From Incurvaria masculella (taxonomy: Eukaryota > Arthropoda > Insecta > Lepidoptera > Incurvariidae), in assembly GCA_946894095.1 (NCBI GenBank), contig OX335643.1:8357036-8421035 (forward strand): a stretch of 64,000 nt of DNA. The letters run 5' to 3'. The notes below the pieces were generated by a model. The model was given only the letters and a program-made list of their open reading frames with translations. It did no database searches and was not told where the DNA came from. Each line of letters opens with the position of its first letter. The first letter of the stretch is position 1. The position numbers and the translations under genes are program-made. Below, piece after piece: positions 38,201-41,292 of the stretch.

Positions 38201-41200
38201 GCCAACGGCGTCTCCGGGCTCGAGTCCTCGGTGAGGTCGCTGGACGTGCTCTCCGTGCTGGTCTCCATCTTCCGGCCGCTGTCCTCGTCTTCGCTCACGT
38301 GCAAACTCTCCAGCCGACCCTTAAAGTCCACCTCGTCAGTCCCCCGCTTCATCAAGTAGTTCTCGTGTTCGAACGTTTTATTCTCAAATCCCGAGTTGAG
38401 AGCGCTCGGAGAGTCTATGTCGTTCTCCAACACCAGCCGATTGTCGTCGTCGATGTACTTCAGCTTCGGAGATTCGATCTTTTCCGGTTCGGAGTCGAAT
38501 CCGTTCCTCTTTGGACTCTCGCTCCGGCTCGACGTCCCGGAGACGATCGGCCGTGATATCTGAATGTACGACGCGAAGTTGGATGTGTGTTTGGGGGCAG
38601 TCTTTTGCTCCTTCGGCGGCGTGCCCACTTCGATGGAAGTAACGTTTTCTTGAGGATATTTGTTATAAGCGTCCGCGCCTTCCACTTGAATGACGGTCGA
38701 CTTTTCCAGTATTTTCCCAATAGGATTGTTCGGATCGAGTTGACTCTTTACGGCGAGTGGGACTCTTTCCGACGACAATTTCCCAGTTAAAGAAGTCGAC
38801 ATACCGTTTCTCTCCGCAGTTTTAGCGATCGAAACCGGTTCTGAGATCGTCTTGCTCATGGAAGTATCCGAGCTAGAATTGGACCTCGATCTGGATTCCA
38901 ATTTCGCTTTGTCCAGCGATGGTAGGTGGACAGGCACTGGGGCGTCATCTTTGGGCAAGACTTTGGTGAAGCCAGTCGTCCCGTTTTGGCAGCTCTTCAG
39001 CTGATTCATGTAGTTCTCCATCGAGGTGCGCGCGTACCTCGTATCATTCGCTGGGAGTTTGGTGACGGTCATCTTCGGGTCGAATCTCTTTCTGATCTCG
39101 GCTACGGACTGTTGCACGTCGTTGCCATTGGTGTCCTTGATTCCGTTTTGCGAGGGCCTCCTGTACAACGGCGAGGACTCCTTGTAGCCGGAAGACGAGG
39201 ACGAGGAGCGGACATGCTTACCGAGCGGCCGATGCTTCGCGGCGGAAGGAAAATGAATCATGCGTAAGACAATGCTCTAATGGGACGGACGTCGCAACAT
39301 TCATTGGTAATTTGGTCTCTCGAGACATTAAAAGTTTGTAGGGCAAAAACGGACGAAGTTTGTTTTAAATAAAAAATAAATCTATTGATGTTAGAGGATT
39401 TATTTGATTTTAAGTGACTTATATTTTATACTGATATATTACCTTATGAGAATTTTACGACTAAATCTCTGTAAAAGATGTGAGCATCATGCTCTACCAG
39501 ACCATATGCACAGAAAATAAATGGCAGGTCTAGCATTTTTTGGTTCAAAACCATTAGAAACAGAAATATTATTGACGTAAAAGTCCTCAACGGTGAAAGA
39601 TTTTTTTAAAGATTCATCTTTGCTTTCTAAAAACGGAATTAAATGTTGCAACGTCCTGCGGTTCAAATGTAAGTAAATACATATGCAGACATGAGTAAGA
39701 TGTGCGGTGTCCGCCGTGTTAGTTGGAACGTTGATTCATTTGCATGCTGCAATTTTGCGGAATAGGGAATTATTGCTTATAAATATTAGATGTCGGATTA
39801 ATAATCTTTCCACTGCTGTGGTTTAAAAAACCAATGACTTTAACCTTAAAACTTTTATTGTACGCCAATAGATAACCCAATTTTGAAACTAAAAAAATTG
39901 TTTAAAAAATTTGCAAAATCACATCATGAAAATAAACAAACCGACCCTTTTAATATATTTCACCGTCACCAAACCTGAAAAATGTCAAAGGACACGTTTG
40001 AATTGTCAAAATGACACTTTAGAGGTTATCGCAACGGCGAAACAAGAATGCTGTGAATTTCTAGTATCGTATAAAGCACGTTGCAATGAATACTACATTT
40101 TTTAGTGTTACCATCCAACGTTAACGAACAACACACACGCACACGCGCACAAACCGTTCCATCCATGTGCTACGTTCGGCCGTTGATGACAGCTGTCATA
40201 AAGATAACCTCTAAATGTCAAGTTGACAATCACGGTTTTTATGCTCATAAAGGACAAACTTTGTACTACTAATAGTGCTACATCGTCATCGAGCGAGAAA
40301 AACGTTATTTAAAATATTTTCATTTTTTTTTTTTAATGATAGATGCTTTTATGTTGAAGAGGCAGCAGTAAGATGGAACTTGAATGAGTGTACAGCTATC
40401 TTATAATTTAATATTTACAGCCTAAAATGCAACAGCAATTCTGATTTAGCACAATGATTCACGCATTCAAACACTTCACAGTATTCTTAGAAAGTTTTTC
40501 TGTAAAACTGTCACAGAATCAAAGGCTGGATATAAATAGATTCAAAGACAGACTAAATCGTCTAGGCAAGTGATCATTCCAAAAGTGCCATTGCAATCTA
40601 GACCTTCTGAAGTTAATAAAAAAGTCAATATTCACCTCTGTGACGCTGGGCACCGCCACCGAACCCCTTCCCTTCCTGGACGACCGGGAGTCCGCAGCGG
40701 GTGGTCTGCCGATGTCGTTGGAGATGGACTTGGACCTCGAGATCTCCCCATAGCTGTTGTTCTGATTGGCCGAAGACGTAGACAGCCTCTGGGCCAGAGG
40801 GATATAGTTCGCCGGGGAGTACTTGTTGTACAGGTCGGCAGCTGAAGAGGCGAGGAGGGCCGTGCTGGCGACATTGCGTCTCGCCAGCGTCCCCGCCGGG
40901 TTCCTCGGGAGGGGATCGCTGTTGGAGGCCCGGGCTGAGTCGCTGCGCGCCGAGGAGAGGTCCCGGGACCGCGAGTCGCTGCGCTCGGAGCGGTACCTCG
41001 AGGAGATGCCCGAGTCGGACTCAGTGACGCTCGGCGCCCGGGAGCTCCTGTACTCGGTGATGGAGGACTTGCGTTCGCGCTTGCCGTCCGTGTCGAGGAA
41101 GCGCGAGCGGAACTCGGTGGTGCGGTCGCCGTAGTTGGAGCGTATCGAGGACGAGACGTATGTGCCGCTGCTGCTCCGGAAGTAAGGCTTGTCCAGGCTG

Positions 41201-41292
41201 CCCGAGTTGAGCGACGAGCGGAAGGTGCTCGAGAGTGAGTTGAGAGTGGAGGTAGTCGCTGTGGAGTAGCGGCTCGGCGAGACGACAGGCAT
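2207..41292 (-). CDS. Usp2: Usp2-type ubiquitin carboxyl-terminal hydrolase, whole gene (12 coding exons on the long form)
   Basis: A cysteine deubiquitinase of the USP/C19 family, expected to cleave ubiquitin from protein substrates in cytoplasm or nucleus. I joined exons by hand from GT/AG borders and all phases agree. The long form uses 41292-40636 and 39234-38167 plus ten shared exons, about 951 aa. The short form starts at 13791, about 403 aa. In short-form numbering, the catalytic Cys is residue 73 ([12 protein letters not shown]), the QQD box ends at 158 (GYSQQDAQ), the catalytic His is 356 (SGHYTAYC), and the Asn/Asp pair is 373/374 (EYNDSR). Zinc cysteines are CTHC and CSRC. The stretches FDPFWDLSLPI and LDGDEKPTC match vertebrate USP2 closely as I remember it. 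A 26-kb intron separates the long N-terminus from the core. The 5' UTR exon and promoter of the long form were not located. A possible AATAAA lies on the minus strand near 1691-1696. Confidence 0.93.
2607..2822 (+). repeat. tRNA-headed composite SINE, partial
   Basis: Head gcctcgtagctcaggggcgc resembles a tRNA A box. The body (ggttcggaatcc-type, then gtaggcccc and gcccgcccgggttggtacc) matches the family. The 3' third is missing. Lies in the last Usp2 intron. Confidence 0.75.
2891..2969 (-). CDS. Usp2: Usp2 exon with catalytic His and Asn/Asp
   Basis: Acceptor gttgcag|GCACCA, donor GACTCGAG|gtctgt. It encodes [14 protein letters not shown] and GDWHEYNDS, the USP His box with the general-base His (356 short form) followed by the Asn/Asp pair. 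Confidence 0.95.
3385..3600 (+). pseudogene. Non-LTR retrotransposon RT fragment
   Basis: Reads [14 protein letters not shown] in one frame (a decayed F/YADDTK active-site block). After a frame change it reads [16 protein letters not shown] and YTIDGSVF, the usual continuation of Jockey/CR1-type RTs. Stops and frame breaks show it is dead. Intronic. Confidence 0.7.
4311..4356. repeat. Perfect short palindrome
   Basis: Arm tgtagttaaggacataaa is followed, after a loop of about 6 bases, by its exact reverse complement. It would form a stable hairpin in RNA or single-stranded DNA. Confidence 0.85.
4538..5083 (+). mobile_element. TTAA-flanked MITE, family A, copy 1
   Basis: Begins TTAAGGTGGCCCAACCCG and runs about 545 bases, colinear with the reverse complement of 43124-43672. 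Includes the shared blocks ttcgcgggcacggtacaaaa and gggcgtgatcttcttcccct. The right terminus is mutated (gcgggttgagctacc). TTAA ends suggest mobilisation by a piggyBac-type transposase. No coding capacity. Confidence 0.75.
5261..5400 (-). CDS. Usp2: Usp2 exon, palm region leading to the His box
   Basis: Acceptor ggcggaag|GTTCTC, donor CACTCGG|gtcagt. It encodes [19 protein letters not shown], then LDMSPYA and ends [11 protein letters not shown], the segment before the catalytic His. The acceptor is AAG rather than CAG, but the phase fits exactly. Confidence 0.93.
5401..6370. other. Usp2 intron without recognised element
   Basis: AT-rich intron sequence. No gene, RNA or clear repeat seen. Confidence 0.5.
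6371..6459 (-). CDS. Usp2: Usp2 exon with second zinc-finger half (CSRC)
   Basis: Acceptor gttgcag|ACGTGT, donor CTGAAGAG|gtacgt. It encodes [15 protein letters not shown] and [10 protein letters not shown]. The CxxC supplies the other two zinc ligands, and VLVLHLKR is a conserved USP beta strand. Confidence 0.95.
6613..6959. mobile_element. Possible MITE with imperfect terminal inverted repeats
   Basis: Left end aacccttcagctggca and the inverted right end (aacccttcagcaggca) agree at 15 of 16 positions. About 350 bases, non-coding. Target duplication not resolved. Confidence 0.5.
7046..7140 (+). repeat. SINE body fragment
   Basis: Matches the 3' half of the composite SINE (aggtcctggcatggcaccca), preceded by gttcaacgtagctgtgca. 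Confidence 0.6.
7165..7420 (+). repeat. Interspersed repeat H, copy 1
   Basis: Shares catatggcgtacgccaggat, ttccggccggcca and ttggaatgtcgactgtga with the inverted copy at 12530-12845. Conceptual products of the two copies both contain FGMSTV. Could be a decayed LINE 3' part or a non-autonomous element. Undecided. Confidence 0.6.
7652..7745 (-). CDS. Usp2: Usp2 exon, fingers subdomain
   Basis: Acceptor gttccag|CCTGCC, donor AAGCCG|gtgagt. It encodes [19 protein letters not shown] and ends ELDGDEKP. Joins in phase to the second zinc half in the next exon. Confidence 0.94.
8296..8448 (-). CDS. Usp2: Usp2 exon with first zinc-finger half (CTHC)
   Basis: Acceptor gtcgcag|CGACTC, donor CCTCAG|gtgtgt. 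It encodes [18 protein letters not shown], then [14 protein letters not shown] and FDPFWDL. The CxxC pair is the first half of the structural zinc site in the USP fingers. Confidence 0.95.
8449..9235. other. Usp2 intron, nothing recognised except (AAAT)n
   Basis: AT-rich sequence with a short (aaat)n microsatellite near 9127-9153. Confidence 0.5.
9240..9500 (+). repeat. 5S-rRNA-headed composite SINE, degenerate
   Basis: Head tagcccagtgaagtgccacc is followed by a decayed 5S-like block (cgaagtta, then gttttgatgggtgatcc) and the shared body (gtggtttagattccacgt, cggtagggttaaaaccacct). An 11-base insertion or duplication sits inside the 5S block. Second member of the subtype best seen at 60778. 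Confidence 0.68.
9779..9876 (-). CDS. Usp2: Usp2 catalytic-core exon ([13 protein letters not shown])
   Basis: Acceptor atttcag|GAGTTC, donor CTTAG|gtgagt. It encodes [17 protein letters not shown] and then [12 protein letters not shown], the helix after the QQD box and the start of the fingers. Ends in phase 2. Confidence 0.94.
10030..10312 (+). repeat. Composite SINE, 5'-degraded
   Basis: Carries the B-box-like part (gattcaatcc), the body (ctaggtggtagggttaagcc) and the 3' part (ggtcctggcatggcacctag). Intronic. Confidence 0.7.
10479..10609 (-). CDS. Usp2: Usp2 exon with the QQD box
   Basis: Acceptor cattgcag|CGTTCG, donor GCGCAG|gtacct. It encodes [13 protein letters not shown] and ends [10 protein letters not shown], the USP QQD box that packs against the active site. 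The 131 bases take phase 1 to phase 0. Confidence 0.95.
10610..11296. other. Usp2 intron without recognised element
   Basis: No gene or clear repeat seen. Confidence 0.5.
11297..11455 (-). CDS. Usp2: Usp2 exon with the catalytic cysteine box
   Basis: Acceptor ccgcag|GGCTCAAC, donor ATCAAGG|gtgagt. It encodes [19 protein letters not shown] and continues through [12 protein letters not shown]. The Cys of NTCFMN is the expected nucleophile of the USP family (residue 73 short form, 621 long form). Enters in phase 1 and leaves in phase 1. Confidence 0.95.
11966..12119. mobile_element. MITE family E, copy 1
   Basis: Shares caatgttcaaactaaacacg, aaaagtgacgtgttcaatcc and tgtcctttcgtgcacttagc with copies at 47343-47840 and 55318-55487. 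Most of the element is a long imperfect inverted repeat. Confidence 0.65.
12243..12345 (-). CDS. Usp2: Usp2 shared exon, linker before the catalytic core
   Basis: Acceptor tttcag|GAGTTG and donor GCGAGCG|gtaagt. The 103 bases give 34 codons plus one base, beginning [11 protein letters not shown] and ending GASKAS. This is a Gly/Ser/Arg linker before the Cys box. It is the point where long and short N-termini converge, since both have phase-0 donors. Confidence 0.85.
12530..12845 (-). repeat. Interspersed repeat H, copy 2
   Basis: Inverse orientation to 7165-7420, sharing its terminal catatggcgtacgcca-type block (here gcgtacgccatatc on the plus strand) and the FGMSTV-coding block. Confidence 0.6.
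12925..13250. mobile_element. TTAA MITE family B, degenerate copy
   Basis: Colinear with 25109-25484 (ccccatacaaacgtagctga ... tcaagtaaattggaacagtg ... atgattagtaaattacgttt). The ends are eroded. Confidence 0.6.
13711..13791 (-). CDS. Usp2: Usp2 short-isoform first coding exon (27 codons)
   Basis: ATG at 13791 in the context caacacaATG, with an in-frame TAA 45 bases upstream. It encodes [14 protein letters not shown] and continues to an end in TPIF at a strong donor (ATATTT|gtgagt), phase 0, matching the acceptor at 12345. This gives a catalytic-core isoform of about 403 aa without the long Ser-rich N-terminus. The GC-rich stretch at 14580-14760 and the tandem repeats at 13845-14590 lie immediately upstream and would form its promoter or 5' UTR. 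Transcript data are needed to confirm use. Confidence 0.66.
13845..14590. repeat. Tandem repeat array, about 132-bp unit, upstream of the short Usp2 first exon
   Basis: The landmark tctaatctc[cg]-tac recurs at 13921, 14092, 14239, 14371 and 14503. The last two spacings are exactly 132 and those units are almost identical, while earlier ones are diverged and longer. The unit includes tttcgtgagcgacaatgctc and ccaaagtcggttatacactc. On the Usp2 strand it lies just 5' of the exon at 13791. Confidence 0.9.
14575..14765 (-). promoter_or_regulatory. Usp2: Candidate CpG-rich promoter of the short Usp2 isoform
   Basis: A GC-rich island (cggcgcgcctgagcggagta and onwards) in AT-rich surroundings, about 0.8 kb upstream of the short-isoform ATG on the minus strand. 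No TATA box identified. This is inference from position and composition only. Confidence 0.35.
14800..15060. other. Intronic AT-rich stretch
   Basis: Nothing recognised. Confidence 0.4.
15068..15190 (+). mobile_element. MITE family D, partial copy
   Basis: Shares agttttggatgctattaggt and the preceding cctaacctaaaccaacc block with 20344-20551 and 21730-21893. Confidence 0.5.
15196..15322 (+). repeat. Dispersed repeat F, copy 1 (near-identical to 19744-19864)
   Basis: About 120 bases from gagttttctttttccaacag through catttttcgcctgatg match 19744-19864 with about one difference, so a recent dispersal or duplication. Confidence 0.85.
15323..16029. other. Intronic sequence, nothing recognised
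   Basis: Possible decayed repeat. No coding or RNA feature supported. Confidence 0.4.
16030..16345 (+). repeat. Composite SINE, 5'-degraded
   Basis: Body and tail recognisable (tctctttccgagttggatat, gcgagctgctacgtggatcg, aaggtcctggcatggcacct), ending in a short A tract after catcaatgtcccgtcac. Confidence 0.75.
16684..17024. mobile_element. TIR element family C, copy 1
   Basis: Left arm gtagtctaagttgtcaccta and right arm inverted (cgccaatttaggtgagaact). The interior matches the neighbouring copy (gagcgcgcgcag, gttgccgtaaatacgtcgac). Non-coding. Confidence 0.8.
17032..17386. mobile_element. TIR element family C, copy 2 (355 bp)
   Basis: Begins ctgtagtcctagttgtcacc and ends with its exact reverse complement. 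The inverted arms extend past 50 bases through the caaaccgatcgactggcgtt block. Arranged head-to-tail with copy 1. Target duplication not clear, so the transposase superfamily is unassigned. Confidence 0.85.
17400..17890. other. Intronic sequence with a cggctc-type repeat remnant
   Basis: gaggttcccggctcagctca near 17505 resembles the common insect gtacccggctccgctcggg repeat also at 27855 and 63040. The rest is unassigned. Confidence 0.4.
17892..19195 (+). mobile_element. DD41D mariner-type transposon, near full length
   Basis: Terminal inverted repeats of about 32 bases: left aagggtggttaaattgtaag, and the right end reads the same outer sequence when inverted. Both sides are flanked by the dinucleotide TA, the Tc1/mariner target duplication. 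Total 1304 bases with one transposase gene. Arms differ at only about two positions, so it is a fairly young copy. Lies in the 26-kb Usp2 intron, antisense to the host gene. Confidence 0.92.
18005..19090 (+). pseudogene. Mariner DD41D transposase with one in-frame stop
   Basis: About 361 codons. The N-terminal helix-turn-helix region ([23 protein letters not shown]4817-like) binds the element ends in this family. The catalytic acidic residues are Asp159 (FSDEAHF), Asp252 (FQQDGATCH) and Asp294 ([10 protein letters not shown]), with exactly 41 residues between the second and third, hence DD41D. A TAA at 18410-18412, after SKRR and before WAEWWQEM, interrupts an otherwise open frame. The downstream ATG at 18434 would make only the DDE half. 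The copy is probably inactive unless read through. Confidence 0.9.
19205..19495 (+). repeat. Composite SINE, strongly degenerate
   Basis: Recognisable blocks: ggatggtcgaagtggcaatg, tgcagccatactcatataaa. Immediately downstream of the mariner. Confidence 0.5.
19744..19864 (+). repeat. Dispersed repeat F, copy 2
   Basis: Near-identical to 15196-15322. Confidence 0.85.
19958..20078 (-). repeat. Composite SINE 3' fragment
   Basis: Inverted tail: poly(T), then atgtgactggacatggatgg and ccatgccaggaccttcctta. Confidence 0.75.
20344..20551 (+). mobile_element. MITE family D, copy 1
   Basis: The ends are an imperfect inverted repeat (cgccttcataaagtccaaaa on the left, tttttggactttatgatgcg on the right). 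About 210 bases, non-coding. Confidence 0.65.
20790..21010 (-). other. GC-rich island in the large Usp2 intron
   Basis: About 220 bases rich in CpG. The minus strand has an acceptor-like cttccttag before GGCGGCGGCGG and stays open through [14 protein letters not shown]. It could be an alternative Usp2 exon, a promoter or an unrelated relic. No homologue recognised. Confidence 0.25.
21060..21729. other. Intronic sequence, nothing recognised
   Basis: No gene supported. A weak resemblance near 21615-21665 (cagatggcgccacttgcctg) to the LTR at 31868 was noted, inverted. Confidence 0.35.
21730..21893 (+). mobile_element. MITE family D, copy 2
   Basis: Colinear with 20344-20551 (cgccttcataaagtacaaaa ... 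gctttatgatgcgtcccct), with a deletion in the middle. Confidence 0.6.
22080..22307 (-). other. GC-rich island with an open frame starting with a hydrophobic segment
   Basis: From an ATG at 22262 the minus strand reads [20 protein letters not shown], which looks like a signal anchor, then an Ala/Gly-rich stretch. The low-complexity GC content makes chance hydrophobicity plausible. On the plus strand, tactg|gtaagtgg near 22105 is a good donor, so transcription in either direction is possible. No family recognised. Confidence 0.25.
22308..22795. repeat. Seven-unit minisatellite, about 70-bp unit
   Basis: The landmark cctcgactgacgctcgtc begins units at 22308, 22380, 22451, 22522, 22589, 22662 and 22729 (spacing 67-73). 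The first three units keep a hairpin (ctcgac, 8-base loop, gtcgag), and later units carry gtcaag, which breaks it. Each unit ends near gcactcactgatcctg. Confidence 0.92.
22800..23385. other. Intronic AT-rich sequence
   Basis: Nothing recognised. Confidence 0.4.
23390..23665. other. GC-rich stretch, possible regulatory or cryptic exon
   Basis: CpG-bearing sequence (accgcgaaagagatagcaca; aaaacgccgccgcacactgg) in an AT-rich intron. No coding homology seen on either strand. Confidence 0.25.
23780..24180. repeat. Decayed dispersed repeat, pair with 28930-29200
   Basis: Shares agaatcagagcaccc-type, ttgtcaacattaggttgttc and gtgtggtttcgcgaggtga blocks with 28930-29200. Probably two copies of an old LINE 3' end. 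Confidence 0.45.
24236..24372 (+). repeat. Composite SINE 3' fragment
   Basis: Blocks tcagtttaatgcagccgtgc, ggcctggcatggcacttagt, ending in aacataaaaac. Confidence 0.65.
24606..24912 (-). repeat. Composite SINE interrupted by about 140 bases
   Basis: An inverted SINE tail (ggtgccatgccaggaccttc) resumes at 24835 (cggctacattgggctggatg). The intervening 24695-24832 ends in aataaacgtttattctatta and looks like another retroposon's 3' end. Confidence 0.65.
25109..25484. mobile_element. TTAA MITE family B, 376 bp
   Basis: TTAA at both ends. The left arm reads ggcccgtaagctatgctccc and the right arm inverted reads ggcccgtaagcacc. Inner arms of over 100 bases are imperfectly inverted (gtttactaatcatttggaaa against tttcaaatgattagtaaact). 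Non-coding. Confidence 0.82.
25485..26025. other. Intronic AT-rich sequence
   Basis: Nothing recognised. Confidence 0.4.
26030..26732 (+). mobile_element. 5'-truncated non-LTR retrotransposon
   Basis: Only the 3' end of ORF2 and a 3' UTR ending in a (TGATTT)n-type tail (26705-26731), typical of CR1/Jockey-like elements, remain. In the Usp2 intron, antisense to the gene. Confidence 0.85.
26050..26433 (+). pseudogene. C-terminal part of a non-LTR reverse transcriptase ORF
   Basis: Reads [20 protein letters not shown], then [29 protein letters not shown] and [17 protein letters not shown] up to TAA. The NTRS...LFNxLP...FKxxLKxxL pattern is the usual tail of insect LINE RT proteins, as in the intact copy at 50133. 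The catalytic domain is absent. Confidence 0.85.
27053..27120 (-). repeat. Composite SINE body fragment
   Basis: Inverted body: ggattaaccctacctcctag then ggaatccgaaccacg, closer to the 5S-headed copy at 60778 than to the tRNA-headed ones. Confidence 0.55.
27130..27495. other. Intronic sequence, nothing recognised
   Basis: Only the short motif tcgcctcttacgacatgcaa stands out. It recurs inverted near 9205. Confidence 0.35.
27500..27785 (-). repeat. (ACGG)n-bearing interspersed repeat, copy 2
   Basis: agggttccgtacccaaaggg at one end, a CCGT tract near 27550, and tcgcactttgccggttttta at the other. Confidence 0.88.
27852..27995 (+). repeat. gtacccggctccgctcg repeat, copy 1
   Basis: Colinear with 63040-63190: gtacccggctccgctcg, tgaattatttattggatgaa, ggtccacgaccatgtatctg. 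Confidence 0.65.
28000..28925. other. Intronic sequence, nothing recognised
   Basis: No gene supported. A small GC patch lies near 28825-28860. Confidence 0.4.
28930..29200. repeat. Decayed dispersed repeat, pair with 23780-24180
   Basis: Shared blocks as listed for 23780. Contains the (CCTAA)n tract. Confidence 0.45.
29081..29099. repeat. Short (CCTAA)n tract
   Basis: Three tandem CCTAA units plus a partial one, the complement of the insect telomere unit TTAGG. A lesser form (taacctaacctaaacc) is at 15106. Confidence 0.8.
29264..29419 (-). repeat. Copia 3' LTR
   Basis: Begins (minus strand) TGTTGG after a purine run (gaggaggag) that fits a polypurine tract. Contains an aataaa signal and ends ccaata. 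The terminal dinucleotide is TA rather than CA. Differs from the 5' LTR at only a few positions. Confidence 0.9.
29476..29570 (-). pseudogene. Copia RNase H C-terminal end
   Basis: Reads [18 protein letters not shown] then PSPKFMKL and stop, the invariant ADIFTKxL end of Ty1/copia polyproteins. Confirms order and strand. Confidence 0.88.
29715..30256 (-). pseudogene. Copia integrase C-terminal part
   Basis: Reads [37 protein letters not shown] and VSRYVKVLN, the GKL/GYS region of Copia integrase. Cut from its N-terminal part by the MADF element. The downstream RT domain is not recognisable. Confidence 0.88.
30257..30906 (+). mobile_element. TIR element carrying a MADF-domain reading frame, inserted in Copia integrase
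   Basis: Left end ggctacattagcgggc and the inverted right end carry the same 16 bases. The similarity extends outward (ttatgct against taatgct) and inward (gaatattcgtgtt against gaagattcgtatcgtgtt). Copia coding sequence lies on both sides. About 650 bases. TSD not resolved. Carrying a MADF gene suggests a PIF/Harbinger-like or related non-autonomous element. Confidence 0.72.
30504..30821 (+). CDS. MADF-domain protein fragment inside the TIR element
   Basis: From ATG 30504 reads [19 protein letters not shown], then [20 protein letters not shown] and [19 protein letters not shown], ending [16 protein letters not shown] before low-homology sequence. This is the MADF (Myb/SANT-like DNA-binding) pattern LIxxYxxxxxLWxPxxPxYxxxxxxxxAW. 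The domain is about 75 residues and looks undamaged. The remaining C-terminal part appears to be element tail. Harbinger transposons encode a Myb/MADF partner of their transposase. A captured host exon is the alternative. Confidence 0.72.
   Translation: MEWSNEKVLEFIQFYETERIIWNPSDPDHKKKHLVHDAWIRIKNKLSWPTTVEEMKKKKDSLLAYYRASIFKLPPTSRPHNKLNQHMRSGTMHRVNPTRIFARLM
30907..31445 (-). pseudogene. Copia GAG-pre-integrase and integrase N-terminal part
   Basis: Reads [19 protein letters not shown], then [26 protein letters not shown], and after a frame change [19 protein letters not shown]. These are the zinc region and the catalytic core motifs of Copia integrase. At least one frameshift lies near 31120. 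Confidence 0.87.
31446..31857 (+). repeat. tRNA-headed composite SINE, full length, nested in Copia
   Basis: Head gcggctcgtagcccagtggc contains an A-box-like motif, and ggttcaattcc is a good B box. The body runs to ccatccatgtaaggtcgcat and a poly(A) tail. About 410 bases, near-identical to 56303 and 61860, so a recent family. Confidence 0.92.
31868..32399 (+). repeat. Probable solo LTR, 532 bp, nested in Copia
   Basis: Bounded by TGTTACG and CGTATCA, an imperfect inverted pair. It has a TATA-like gatataaaaggc near 32144 and aataaag near 32337, as expected of a plus-strand LTR promoter and polyA signal. Its type (BEL or Gypsy) is not determinable. A target duplication is not clear. Confidence 0.6.
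32400..33028 (-). pseudogene. Copia gag
   Basis: Starts [20 protein letters not shown] and continues [14 protein letters not shown], a Copia gag (UBN2-like) N-terminus. A single stop after KKFSQS, then in the same frame [17 protein letters not shown] and [18 protein letters not shown] frame break near 32505 leads to [13 protein letters not shown], the start of GAG-pre-integrase. Zinc knuckle and protease appear lost. Confidence 0.88.
33108..33121 (-). other. Copia primer-binding site
   Basis: The minus strand reads GGTTATGGGCCCAG immediately after the 5' LTR. This matches the internal initiator-tRNA-Met site used by Drosophila copia (half-tRNA primer) rather than a 3'-CCA site. Confidence 0.85.
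33122..33277 (-). repeat. Copia 5' LTR
   Basis: 156 bases, TGTTGG...CCAATA on the minus strand, near-identical to 29264-29419. Confidence 0.9.
33283..33690. other. GC-rich unassigned stretch
   Basis: Contains ggcggtcgccggcggcggcg then gtatatatttgcggcgg. It might be an LTR or promoter remnant. No paired copy found in the window. Confidence 0.3.
33698..34061 (+). repeat. Composite SINE, older copy
   Basis: B-box-like gggtttgatcc, then cacgaatgcaagctgctcta and attagccatccacgtttcat before an A tract. Confidence 0.7.
34062..34955. other. Intronic sequence, nothing recognised
   Basis: A block (cctgctcacacaattttacg) near 34700 recurs near 26900, so part is probably repeat. Confidence 0.35.
35030..35205. 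repeat. Degenerate tandem repeat, about 17-18 bp unit
   Basis: About ten units of the type cattccgagtccacaa/c. Reads as Ser/Thr/Pro-rich repeats in one frame, but there is no evidence of coding. Confidence 0.8.
35206..36278. other. Intronic AT-rich sequence
   Basis: Nothing recognised. Confidence 0.4.
36281..36505 (+). pseudogene. C-terminal fragment of a non-LTR reverse transcriptase-type ORF
   Basis: 74 open codons ending in [23 protein letters not shown] ... [20 protein letters not shown]. The V/A-VETLGPW and [18 protein letters not shown] motifs are the conserved end of a group of LINE RT proteins known in animals. No upstream RT domain, so a 5'-truncated copy. It has no ATG near its start. 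Confidence 0.7.
36506..36945. other. Intronic AT-rich sequence
   Basis: Nothing recognised. Confidence 0.4.
36947..37221 (-). repeat. (ACGG)n-bearing interspersed repeat, copy 3
   Basis: agggttccgtacccaaaaga, a long CCGT tract near 36975-37022, and an eroded end (ctagtatttggccaattttc). Faces copy 4. Confidence 0.85.
37457..37764 (+). repeat. (ACGG)n-bearing interspersed repeat, copy 4 (reference copy)
   Basis: Full: accggccaagtgcgagtcgg, atagcggcaaaataaataca, (ACGG)n at 37681-37708, and ccctttgggtacggaaccc. About 300 bases, non-coding. Confidence 0.9.
37765..38166. other. Start of the 26-kb Usp2 intron
   Basis: Donor side of the intron after 38167. Nothing else recognised. Confidence 0.45.
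38167..39234 (-). CDS. Usp2: Usp2 long-isoform second coding exon (356 codons)
   Basis: Open for 1068 bases. The likely acceptor is gcgaag|CATCGG at 39235/39234 and the donor AAAGCC|gtgagt at 38167/38166, both phase 0, so it fits after the 40636 donor and before the exon at 12345. The product is hydrophilic, Ser/Lys/Glu-rich and probably disordered. It has basic-acidic patches, a second YNKY motif ([15 protein letters not shown]) and a C-terminal acidic Ser/Thr run ([13 protein letters not shown]) that looks like a phosphorylation or docking region. The reading frame extends a few codons upstream to an ATG at 39261, so an independent start there cannot be ruled out, but the phase-0 acceptor makes an internal exon more likely. 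Confidence 0.78.
39235..40635. other. Usp2 intron between the two long-isoform exons
   Basis: About 1.4 kb, AT-rich. No repeat or gene recognised. Confidence 0.5.
40636..41292 (-). CDS. Usp2: Usp2 long-isoform first coding exon (219 codons, Ser/Arg-rich)
   Basis: Starts at the ATG at 41292, reading [16 protein letters not shown]. An in-frame TAA lies upstream, and a possible acceptor (tatttattag) lies 14 bases before the ATG, so a 5' UTR exon further upstream is likely. The 219 codons are rich in Ser, Arg and Asp, with no cysteine cluster or recognisable domain, so probably disordered. Residues 155-158 read YNKY in the context [16 protein letters not shown], and a related motif recurs in the next exon. 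The donor is ACAGAG|gtgaat at 40636/40635, phase 0. Base composition is much more GC-rich than the surrounding introns. Confidence that this belongs to Usp2 rests on strand, phase match and the long N-termini of USP2 proteins, not on sequence identity. Confidence 0.8.

Noticed and set aside
38146..39267. Long plus-strand frames opposite the 373-codon frame
   Set aside because: Antisense shadows of a GC-rich coding exon. The minus frame has splice sites and phase fit.
40570..41134. Plus-strand frames at 40570-40845 and 40823-41134
   Set aside because: Shadows of the Usp2 first coding exon. Arg/Leu-rich antisense composition and no homology.
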